From assembly GCA_023014485.1 (NCBI GenBank), contig JAJOZX010002582.1, positions 236,001-300,000 of the forward strand: a stretch of 64,000 nt of DNA, given 5' to 3'. The notes beneath the pieces were generated by a model that ran no database searches, was not told the DNA's origin, and worked only from the letters and a program-made list of their open reading frames with translations. Every line of letters starts with the position of its first letter. Positions within the stretch are counted from its first letter, which is position 1. Position numbers and translations under genes: made by a program. Of the stretch, positions 55,309 through 64,000 are shown piece after piece. Source of the stretch: Bathynomus jamesi (taxonomy: Eukaryota > Arthropoda > Malacostraca > Isopoda > Cirolanidae).

Positions 55309-57327
55309 ACCAGGTCAGAAAATGGGCGAAAGAGGGTTCAACTTAAAAGGTGGTGGTGGTGGTGTGGCGGTAAATTGGAGTGAGGGAATTGGTGACTGAG
55401 GATTGGTAAAATTGAACTAAACTTTTGTTCCTCCTTTTCGGGGCCGCAGTCAGTTCAGTGGGGGCCTCCGTTTTTACAGTATATTCCGATACGAGGAATG
55501 CAAACGGTAATTTAACCGATTATAATTCTTTTCTCTTTCCAGAATTCTCATTTTGGAATGAATTTTTGTGCCAAGAAATAAGACTTCTTTTTTTTTAAAA
55601 AAATTTTATGCTCTAAAATCAAATTTTAATTTTTGTGTTTGAAGAAATCTTAATTAAAAAAGATTCCGTTTTATCTCGAGTGCGAAACGATGGATTTTAA
55701 ACAATAATTACGAATAGTGGTGTTCATTGCGACAATAAAAAGAAAAAGTTTTAGAATTACAAACATTTTGGTTTTTTAAGAACTTTTTTTTAAGAAAGGA
55801 AACTATTTCAGTGGAAAGGAGAGATTTTATAAACTATTATTTCTGTGACTTCCTTTATCATGATATTGGAATAAATTCTTCCCCGATCACTATTATATAA
55901 TAACTCCAGATGAAAACTGACCTATCAGTGCTTCACCCATGAACACGCAAATCTACCTTAACTTCTCTAGGAATATAGTTTTTTTAGAATATTTTTTTCT
56001 TATTTCTATTACCCTAAGTGTGATAAGTCTCTAGACCAAAATGTGCTATCTAGAATAAGGTTCTAGAAACACACCCTACTTTTAAAACCATGTAAATATT
56101 ATAAATATATATATATATATTTAATAATTCTTAGTGTTTATTGATGTAAATATGCAGAATTTTTTTTGTATTGTATGATGGTTATTAATATAAAATTTTA
56201 ACTACTTGTGACGTCATTAACGTTAAAAGTGAAATGGTTTTAGTTTTTAATAAAATTTTTATATAAACGTCATAATAGGCATTATTTTATATATATATAC
56301 ATATCTATATATATGTATAAAATTCCCCTTGTAAAAAGATAAGCTGAAACTAAAATGCCTTATTATTTATAAAACAAATTAAACGTTTCGCTGGGAGTGC
56401 AATACCCCTTCTCATAATTGAAATTAAATTGGTAATTGGGAACTCAATTAATTGTGCCATAAAGGTATAGCGACATTTTATGTTAAGATAGCAATAATAT
56501 TTAAAATGACTACTTGGCAACTTTCAAATCGTTGTTTACAACCATAACCTGTTTTAAAACAACCCTGCCGGTACATACTCTATATCTCCCTCACCCCTCT
56601 TTATTCGTGATATATCATAGACGGTGTAAATACGGATTGAAGAGGACCCCTCGTTGTCATAGCGACCGTTTCACGAGTGCTTTCAAAATAAGCAATAATT
56701 TTTAAGTGGGAAATAAACTACTTACAAATCAGAACAATCTCATTGAAAAAAAGTGTTGCTGCTCCGTTGCCAAGGGAATGTATCCAAACGATGACTTGCT
56801 CCGTTGCTATGGGAACGTACCCATGTTTTGTTGCCAGGGAACGTATTCATGGGTGGACTTTTGTTTCTGTATTTCGCCTGTGACCACAACCTGACCTAAA
56901 GGTAGGCAGCACAATAATATACTAATTCTTTGTTACAATCTTTCACTGTTGTATCCCCGTCGAACGGTAAATATTTACAGTATATATTTAGAATCTAAGC
57001 ATATAAAAACTGTATATTATTGTTATATTTGAAATAGCTGTTATTATTATTATTACTAAAACAGTCATTATATATGAAATTATGTATAATCCATGTTCAA
57101 TGTAAATTTATCACCAAATAAAGTTTATTAACCCAATTCCCCCACATGTTAAATCTATTCACTGATCCCTACCCTTGCAATTCCCAGTTTTGTACATAAT
57201 TATCATTGTTATGATTATTATCTTTGTTTGTGCTGTGTAGGAGATAAAAATTATTATAAAATTCCAATCCTATGAATAAATGTCTACATTCTGAACAAGT
57301 TTAATTAGTCTTTCGTGTACTGTAAGG
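55309..57327 (+). other. sdt 3' UTR and downstream stretch
   Basis: No other gene. Candidate poly(A) signals AATAAA lie at 55734-55739 and 57117-57122; the second is followed by GTTTATTAACCC and fits a distal end. The length of the UTR is a guess. An X-box-like cluster lies at 56653-56842. Confidence 0.5.
56653..56842. promoter_or_regulatory. Cluster of X-box-like inverted repeats
   Basis: GTTGTCATAGCGAC at 56653, GTTGCCAAGGGAAT at 56766, GTTGCTATGGGAAC at 56803 and GTTGCCAGGGAAC at 56830. The last three sit in diverged tandem units. They resemble RFX-type X-boxes (GTTGCC-n-GGCAAC) imperfectly. Confidence 0.35.
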
Positions 57328-58185
57328 CAGCCTTTCTCAACCTGTGGTACGCAACGCCTTCATATTAAATATGTGGTACACACTACGCTTTATCCAGTTG
57401 AATTTTTTCTTTATCTTCACATTTTTTTTTAGAAAAGAGTCGCAGTCAGATGGAAGATGTACATAAAAACTATTTCAGATCATTTGGATAAACTTGTCAA
57501 ATTTAATGAGTGTTTTCCATCAGAAAACGATCCACGAACAGGATATTTTTGGGTGATGGACCCATTCATTCACGTTGATAATGAAACCAACAAGATCTCA
57601 GAGCAAGATAGTAGTATAGAATTATCAAGTGACAACCTTAAAAGAGCTATTCAAGACTCGGCCTTTGGATGTTTTTTGGCTGAAATTGGAAACAGAATAT
57701 GAAGCGCTAACTAAAAAAGCTGTTGCCATTTGCATCAACCTACCTTTGTGAGCAGTCATTATCTGCAATGACAACATTAAAAACGAGAGAGAAACCGTTT
57801 TCAACTTGAAACAGCTCTTTTCAGAAATTACTCCTCGAATTGATAAGCTCGTCAGTGAATTACAAGCACAGCCTTCTCCTTAGAAGATTTGATGTTTTGA
57901 TAACTAATTCATATTTGTAAGTATATTGATAGATACTGGTTTTATTGCTTAAAGTCATTAAACTTTATTATCCAATGATACTTGTATAATTGTAAATATA
58001 TAATCTTTATAATGAATAAGGAAAATTTTACCATAGGCCTAATATGGTACATGTATGTAATGTATACATATAATTATCTGTATATGGCTTGAAGCTTAAA
58101 TGTAAGTGCTCTTTCTGTCATAGTGGTACTTCGATTATTGGAAGGCGGCTTGAGTGGTACGCGAGATACGAAAGGAGAAACACTG
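57328..58185 (+). mobile_element. hAT element relic, 858 bp
   Basis: Left end CAGCCTTTCTCAACCTGTGG, right end the complement of CAGTGTTTCTCC, both followed by GTGGTACG-like words. Flanks CTGTAAGG (57320-57327) and CCATAAGG (58186-58193) agree at six of eight positions. Confidence 0.75.
57433..57885 (+). pseudogene. hAT transposase C-terminal fragment (ZBED-like)
   Basis: KRVAVRWKMYIKTISDHLDK, FPSENDPRTGYFWVMDPF and LKRAIQDSAFGCFLAEIGN are visible, then frame breaks lead to NSSFQKLLLELISSSVNYKH-like remains. The pattern is that of ZBED5/SCAND3-like hAT proteins before the dimerisation motif. Not functional. Confidence 0.65.
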
Positions 58186-58193
58186 CCATAAGG

Positions 58194-58365
58194 GATTGGC
58201 GAGAAATGTGTTATTCACAAATGCTTAGGTACACAGAATAAAATGAATATGAATTATTGCTTCGTTCGTATATCATTATGTATAAATTGCAGGGACAACT
58301 TATACCACTGAATGGAAATTGAGTGGCGAAGCTCCGGTGTTAAATAAGCAGGATATTGTTCTTCA
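58194..58365. other. Short non-coding stretch
   Basis: No feature seen. Confidence 0.4.
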
Positions 58366-58528
58366 CAGGTGTCCAAGCTAGGGGGTCACGTTTCGGTGAG
58401 CGTGACCTGGTGACCGGAAATATACATGTATTAAACAGTTGGGTAACTTAGGAGGGGGGGGGGGATTGTTTTTGAAAGTCAGGAGGGTGTCACGTGCGCA
58501 CGGTGACACCCACTTGGATCCACTACTG
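58366..58528. mobile_element. hAT-like MITE, 163 bp
   Basis: Left CAGGTGTCCAAGC...GGGGTCACG and right the complement of CAGTAGTGGATCCAAGTGG are inverted. GGTGTCAC/GTGACACC words repeat inside. No matching 8-bp flanks. Confidence 0.45.
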
Positions 58529-58636
58529 CATGAATACATTTTCAGACTATTTGTCCATTTTACACGATAACGTTTTTCTTAACTAATTTATATAAATATT
58601 CTTGTTTTAAATAGGAGCTATTATTATTTCAAATAT

Positions 58637-59220
58637 TTGAACTATTGTAAACCTCAAATGCCTGCAAATCTGAGAAAAACGAGTTTACCTAAACCCTCCC
58701 ATGCCAAAATCTTGTTCTCTCCAAGGAAGAGGTGTCTCGGCGTGCCATATCCCAACAACAAAGTTCGCAGACCACCATTGGTTGAGCTTCCGAACTGGGA
58801 GGTCCAAGAAACTGACTGAAAGAGACGAGGGTGTTGTGGAGAGAATTTAGCTAAGAGGTCGACAAAAATCGCCCACTCAAATATCTCTGCAGAATTAGAA
58901 CAGATTGGAATTTCTATCTCCGTTCGTATCAGGCATATATTGGTGAAGTAAACCCTTTATGGCCGAATTACAACGGTCAAACAAGCCATTTCGAAGGCAA
59001 ATAGTCAGGATTATTTTGCATGGACAAAGTGAAGACTGAAGAGAGGAAGGGGATCGATCATGGCTTGGACTTTCCTTCTCTGCAACATGACCAGGTCCAT
59101 TTCATCGTGTTAAGCATCATGAACACGATACAATGTCTCCATCTTCGAAGGAGATCGTTTCGGTCATTAAAATAAGCAACGTCACCGGCTTAAAAAATAG
59201 ACTTTTAGGTGTGTCATGTT
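58637..59220 (+). pseudogene. Decayed Tc1-like transposase
   Basis: Pieces read RPPLVELPNWEVQET, then LAKRSTKIAHSNISAELEQI, ISVRIRHILVK, LYGRITTVKQAISKANSQ and YFAWTK, which follow the Tc1 order (second helix-turn-helix, linker, start of catalytic domain), with several stops. The assignment is tentative. Confidence 0.42.
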
Positions 59221-60215
59221 CCCAAGCAAAGAAATACCAATAAGAAGCTCATCACAGTTACCCTCAGAATTGGCCGAGTTGTCCGGCAGATAGGGTGGGA
59301 GGGAACCTCATAATTAAAGCAAAATTTCAATGTCCTCGGTCCTTCTGATAGACCTATATAGACATTTCGTCAACGGAGAACTTTATTATTACACCTAAAC
59401 CAATCCAACAGCTGTCAATAAAATGTCATGTTGAAAGAAATATTGTCAAATGTCAACCAGCTTTTGACGATAACTATGGGTATAAATTTAATGGATTGTA
59501 TGGTGTGGGGGTTCCATTATGGTACGAAGAATCGTATGGAGATCAGGAATTTTTTTCTCCTCACTTTTAATGGGAATATTTTTTAACCCTTTCATACCCA
59601 TAATATGGATTACTAGTCAAGAAAAAATGTGATTAGGTGTAACAGTGTTCAGGTAGCATTTGACGAATACTATTTGAAAGGATTCGGACATATTTGTTAA
59701 TTTTCAAATGTCTTAAAAAGTAATATTAAAATTAAACACAAATACTACCAAAGATGTGTTCGAGTCACTATAAAGATTAAAAACAACAATAAAGAAAATG
59801 GGGGGATAAACGCAAATGACGAAACGAGAGCTTACATTGCCCTTAATGGTACGTTAGACGAGTTTGGATTCGTACCAAAGCCTTCCTCTATCTAGTCCGT
59901 TTATTATGGCATTATAATATGTAAATGTATGCAAAAGATTTGCCACAAATTTTCAAGTGAAAACTCAACAGAGTTGCCACCTCTGAGGGTTTGACCCCGA
60001 GTCTTGAGTCACCTCCGGGCTCCAAGTTCAAGTGTTACAACGTACTTTCAATCACTCACAAGCTTCAATAATTTTTTTCTTTTTCTCAGTTAAATCTCCA
60101 ACACAGTTGTCAATCAAGTTTGTTAATTTACAGTTTTAAAACAGCACCTTTGAGACATTTTTCTGTGGGGTAACAAGTATAAATAAGTTATTTATAAATG
60201 GAAACGAAATACGTA
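59221..60215. other. Non-coding stretch
   Basis: No gene recognised. TTAACCCTTTCATACCCATA at 59584 looks like one end of a TTAA-type element, but no partner end is visible. Confidence 0.4.
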
Positions 60216-60219
60216 CAAA

Positions 60220-60840
60220 TCTATTTCGTTAATTTTCGTTGTCGGCAAAACCTTTGAAACCATATTTAATAACCATATCACCAAACACATTGAAAGCAAT
60301 TGATTAATCAAAGATCGGTAATATGATTTTCTTAAAAGCGCTCTACTGCCGACCTTATTTCATTCCTCATACACAGAATCCATCAAATATATTGACAAAC
60401 TTGGAGAAACACGCACAATAGCCTTATTTGACGGGGTTTGGTTCATTCTTCCCTTTCTTCCTTTAATACTTCCTTTTCATCTCTTCTTTTATGCCGTAGC
60501 ATATTAACTCTGGCGTTCCTCAGGGATTTGTACTACCTCCGAAACTGTTTCTTTCTTCATACCAGTGATCTCTCTACCACGATTAATCCTGTCCACTCCT
60601 ATTCATGAGTGCATGACTTACCTGTACAACTATTCTATTGTTGAACCATTTTCTTCCAAAATTCATGCATACCACGAACATCTCTCTGGGACACACTTCC
60701 AATTAACAAACGGCCACGAGTCACACGGTCATAAAGAAAGTAAAAATCCTCCCTCTCCAGAAAATCCCCTAAAAGAATTCATGGGGTACAAGAAGAAAAA
60801 GTTTGAGAACCGCTGCTCTGAATAAAGGAAAACTGATAAA
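60220..60840 (+). pseudogene. Jockey-like RT remnant
   Basis: Pieces read GKTFETIFNNHITKHIESN with frame changes, then RSTADLISFLIHRIHQIY, then NSGVPQGFVL and LSTTINPVHSY, the RT fingers and palm up to the position of the catalytic motif. It is related to the 37170 copy. The right end abuts GTTTGAGAACCGCTGCTCTG at about 60801-60822, which resembles a hAT terminus. Confidence 0.6.
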
Positions 60841-60983
60841 TTTTCATATTAATGTCAATTAGAATTGAAATATTGCATTTCATAACTCATTTCCCATATC
60901 CAACTATAAATTCTCTTTTAAATTAACAACTTTTACTCGTGATATTTATAATTTATTTCTATTTTATATACTGTACTTATGCA

Positions 60984-62127
60984 AGGGGCAGTTTGAAAGT
61001 TTCTGAACCATTACAGCAAAACTAATACAGCTATATTACACCAAAATGTGTCCTAGTATGTCTTTCAACCACAATACACTTTTGCCAGTATAATCAACTT
61101 TGTGCCGTTCTCAGATGTAATACGGCCATTTTCACCTCTTCATACTGCCATATAACGTTACACTGCTGGGAAAATGTGGAAGTTTGAGGGCACCAAATAA
61201 GGTCTGTAAGGTGGATACGGAAACCGAGTCCAGTCAAAATTCTTTATTGTTTCTTGCGTGCGAAGAGCCGTACGAGATCTTTCGTTGTCATTCGGGCGAT
61301 CACCTTTCAGATGTGGATGCTTTCTCCGAGTAAGTCTTCAGTTTCTGTAGTGTATCCCAATATGTACAACACAGTGGTTTTAGGAAGCAAAAAGTCAAAT
61401 TAACCCTTTCGCATCCCAGAATATAGTAGCCATAAACTTCAATGCAGAATGTGTTGCTTTGAACATTTGGGGACGGAGATGATGTGCGCCTCCATTCCAT
61501 GCTCTGACGCTTTTCTCCTGGGTCAAGCTGGTAGACCCATGTCTCATCTCCGTCACAATCTGACGCAGAAAGCCGTCGCCTTCATCTTACCGAGCAAACA
61601 AATTTTGAGAAATGTCATAGCCTTTATGTTGTCCACTAAACAGAAGGAATCACTATAGCGAGTACACACACCTTACTGTATCCAAAATGTTCATGGATAA
61701 TTTATTCAACTGTAGCTGACCCGATTTCTAGTTCCGTCATTAAGTCGGGTTTTCAATCCGGCGATCCCCCCATTCATCACCACGCCTGATGTTCACAACT
61801 GCTGACGGCGACCTACCAGATCTTGGTACCTCCTAAACAGAAGCTCTGCCTTCTTTAAATTTTCGATACCAATCGTAAACCTGTGCACGAGATAAGTAAT
61901 TATCACCACAAAAAAACCTGCAAACGTCAGAACACATTTGCACAAGTTTCTTTCTACAAAAATTTGATTATCATCTGTTGTGTTTGTGCGACAGCCATTT
62001 CCAGAAACATTTATAAGTAGTGTTGCTATCTATCTATCTGCACTCGTTAAAGTTCCAAATGAACAGTTCAAATTTTTTATTTTTTTTAAATCTACTGTCG
62101 TTGTCTGAGAGCTTCCAGACCACCCCT
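60984..62127 (-). mobile_element. Mariner element, decayed, about 1.1 kb
   Basis: Ends AGGGGCAGTTTGAAAGTTTC and the complement of AGGGGTGGTCTGGAAGCTCT. Minus-strand transposase scraps lie inside. The right end was hit by a 5S SINE. Confidence 0.7.
61200..61575 (-). pseudogene. Mariner transposase remnant
   Basis: RQSMEWRRTSSPS-like block (61450-61510, in the read KASEHGMEAH in the neighbouring frame) and CTYWDTLQKLKTYSEKAS (61320-61370) follow the mariner order TPETKRQSMEWRH to YCETLxKL. In between lies an extra piece containing TTAACCCTTTCGCATCCCAG, possibly an insert. Dead. Confidence 0.6.
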
Positions 62128-62130
62128 CGT

Positions 62131-62294
62131 TGTTTGATAGGGTTAGCCTCCTTCGCAATATCCAAGGTCATATAACGGAGGGGACCTACAGCTTCACGTG
62201 GGACCCGAACCACGGAGCGCTACATAATCTGGACGCAAAAGACTGTCTCCCATCCAACTATTCTCCAGACCTAATGTCGCTTAACTTCGCTGAA
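62131..62294 (-). mobile_element. 5S-rRNA-derived SINE, copy 3, with 12-bp target duplication
   Basis: ACCACCCCTCGT flanks it at 62119-62130 and 62295-62306. The minus strand starts inside the 5S part (CAGCGAAGTTAAGCGACATT), passes AATAGTTGGATGGGAGACAG and ends GCGAAGGAGGCTAACCC. It is 5'-truncated and inserted in the end of the mariner relic. Confidence 0.88.
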
Positions 62295-62306
62295 ACCACC
62301 CCTCGT

Positions 62307-63000
62307 AATTCATTATTCATATTAAACTATAAGTTCGTTCGTATAATCTAATTTATACTTTTTACTCATGATATTTATATATTGCATATTACTTAATCAT
62401 AACTACCGATGAAGCGAAATGTTTTATCTTTTAATCAATCTGAGAGCCCAGTAAAGCCTAAAACTCAATGGGCAAATGAAATAAAAAATATAAATAGTTT
62501 AACCTTTGTATATTCTACGTTAAAATTAATGTAAAATTGTAATAATTGCATAGTATAAAATTTATTTTTATCGCTTGAATATTTTTTTAATCTTAAAAAA
62601 AAACTTCATGGGCAGTATATAAAAGACTATAATTAAACCCCTCTCATTTTGTCTTTATACCCAAAGTCAAGTGTTAGAGTTACACCTTTGGTCCACTACC
62701 TCGCCGGAAGGATTTTTTTGTAGGGAAGGAAAATGAAAAGGATGAAAGAGGGGGTAAAAAACACATTCACTGATAGGACTTCAGTTTGTCCGTTTAACCA
62801 AAGAATTATCCCAAAGATTGCGTCCTGTGGAAATGAATGAGAGAAAAATCTTCCTTCCCCCGTCAAAACGGGGCTGCAAAGCGTTTTCTCGACTCCCCAA
62901 ACGGTGCGAAGATGGGAAAGGAGACTGTATGCTCGGCTATGTTAATGAAAAGGCTCGAATCTTCGGAATATTGCTAGTAGTACAGTTAGGGAATTCAGTC
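62307..63000. other. Non-coding stretch
   Basis: AT-rich; no gene or repeat boundary seen. Confidence 0.45.
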
Positions 63001-63075
63001 AGACGCTTGGGTACCTCCATGTTGGAGAACTCCACGGTAATCCGGGGTTCAAATCTTGTCCCGGACTTCAGATTT
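62985..63075 (+). mobile_element. Possible tRNA-derived SINE head
   Basis: CAGTCAGACGCTTGGGTACC as a loose A-box region and GGGGTTCAAATCTT as B-box. Confidence 0.4.
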
Positions 63076-63116
63076 TAGAGAGACTAAAGAGCTGCTTTTA
63101 TTCTTCCTTGGTGGGG

Positions 63117-63156
63117 TAGTAGTAGTAGTAATAGTAGTAGTAGTAGTAGTAGTAGT
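63117..63156. repeat. (TAG)n microsatellite
   Basis: Thirteen TAG-type triplets with one interruption (TAA). Confidence 0.9.
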
Positions 63157-63159
63157 TCG

Positions 63160-63245
63160 GAGCCTACTTAAGGCTGTAGGTCCCCCTCGCTATATAACAG
63201 CAGTTCCAAAAGGAGGATAAACAATCCCAAATATTATCTTTTAGT
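63160..63245 (+). mobile_element. 5S-SINE tail fragment
   Basis: GTAGGTCCCCCTCGCTATAT and AAGGAGGATAAACAATCCCA match the body and tail at 40250-40315 with changes. The 5S head is absent. Confidence 0.55.
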
Positions 63246-63762
63246 ATTACCTCTGTGGCACGATTACGGTGTCATACCCACGGCAAATATATCCATTTGT
63301 GTTTGATTACAAAGGGAGAAAATTTTGCTCCGATTTCAGTGTTGGCACCCGAAAAAAAAGAAGTCGACCCGATTTATCATTAGCAATGGATAAATCAATT
63401 AAGTCAAAGGGATGTACGCAATCATTCGAGCCATTTGAGCGGAAATCGACCCCTTTCCTATTGCTGATGACACGCGCGTACTTTACCTTAAATAATGGGT
63501 GAAAAATAAAATTTTTGCGAGAGAAAAACGTTATAAGCAACAAAACGAGAGAATCAATAAAATTCGGTAACTGCCGAGTGCATTCTAGAGCATACAATTC
63601 TGAAGAGTAGGAATCAGCGAAGCAACTGTTACAGAGGTGTTATTCTTTTAATGCGTAAAGAATCATTAGTGTACGACCGTTTAACCTCCCTATGGAACGA
63701 TGTCTAAGGCGAACAACATAACCTACGGAGGAGGAGTCTTGGGATAAAGAAATTGAAATAAA
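63246..63762. other. Non-coding stretch
   Basis: Two overlapping open frames (63269-63502 plus, 63307-63597 minus) show no family motif; I do not call them. Confidence 0.4.
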
Positions 63763-64000
63763 GACTGTTTCGTAAACTTTAAGGTCACTGCTAATTAGCA
63801 CACCCAAGTCCTTTTCTAAATCAGTCACCTCGATATTACTCCCCAACATCGAGTAGTCCGACTTCGGATTGGTGCAGCAAATGTGCATCACTTTGCATTT
63901 ACCCAAGTTAAACGGCATTTGCCATTTTTTGGACCACTCTTCTATCTACCAAGGTCCGCAGGCAGTTCCTCGATCGCCTCGGGCGTACCAACATTGGCCC
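63763..64000 (-). pseudogene. CR1-type LINE fragment, copy 3
   Basis: The minus strand reads MPFNLGKCKVMHICCTNPKS and LEKDLGVLISSDLK, identical in most positions to CR1 copy 2 at 19465-19615. It runs off the window at its 5' side and is cut at 63763, long before the usual LINE 3' end. Confidence 0.88.

Noticed and set aside
59974..60035. tRNA-like SINE around GGGTTTGACCCC.
   Set aside because: No A-box region at the right distance.

Overview
The window looks like nuclear DNA of an arthropod, most likely a malacostracan (decapod-type) crustacean. The grounds are one animal polarity gene with canonical GT-AG introns, dense (TA)n, (CT)n and (CA)n microsatellites, a short TTAGG-type array, and a repeat content of I-, CR1-, jockey- and R2-like LINEs, tRNA- and 5S-derived SINEs, and mariner/Tc1, hAT and TTAA-flanked DNA elements. 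The species call is inference; no search was run.

Host gene. The only convincing host protein-coding gene is a plus-strand PALS1/MPP5/Stardust-type MAGUK. I can place twelve exons from 31732 to 55308, and the reading phase is consistent across all eleven introns. They encode an 802-residue open 5'-partial product with a conserved N-terminal polarity region, the L27 region, PDZ, SH3, HOOK and a guanylate-kinase-like domain, ending in a natural stop. The initiating exon(s) were not identified and probably lie upstream. The 3' untranslated region probably runs to about 57.1 kb.

Layout. 1-4735: 3' part of an I-type LINE with an uninterrupted 1240-codon ORF2. 4.8-14.4 kb: a decayed mariner-like transposase, hAT derivatives, a TTAA-flanked MITE, foldback palindromes and a dimeric tRNA SINE. 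14.4-20.7 kb: two CR1-type LINEs head to tail with (CT)n at the junctions, the second one long but frameshifted and with a chimeric 3' tail. 20.7-31.7 kb: a GC-rich stretch with paired CRE palindromes, a nearly complete mariner-like element, several long-TIR elements, and SINE and LINE tails. 31.7-55.3 kb: the MAGUK gene; its introns hold a 3-kb R2/NeSL-like LINE, a jockey-like LINE broken by a 51-bp hAT miniature, a Tc1-like foldback with a nested MITE, a 5S-derived SINE family and a hAT element inserted in one SINE copy. 55.3-64 kb: 3' UTR, hAT, Tc1, jockey and mariner remnants, another 5S SINE with clear target duplications, and an inverted CR1 fragment running off the end.

How it fits together. 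No operon or defence-type cassette is present. The biology is one polarity-scaffold gene with introns loaded by layered transposons. Many insertions can be dated relative to each other because target duplications or reading frames are restored when the insert is removed. The least familiar items are the 5S-rRNA-like SINE family, the foldback family sharing a core near CTTAACCTAACCAAT, and the (CT)n-linked CR1 pair.
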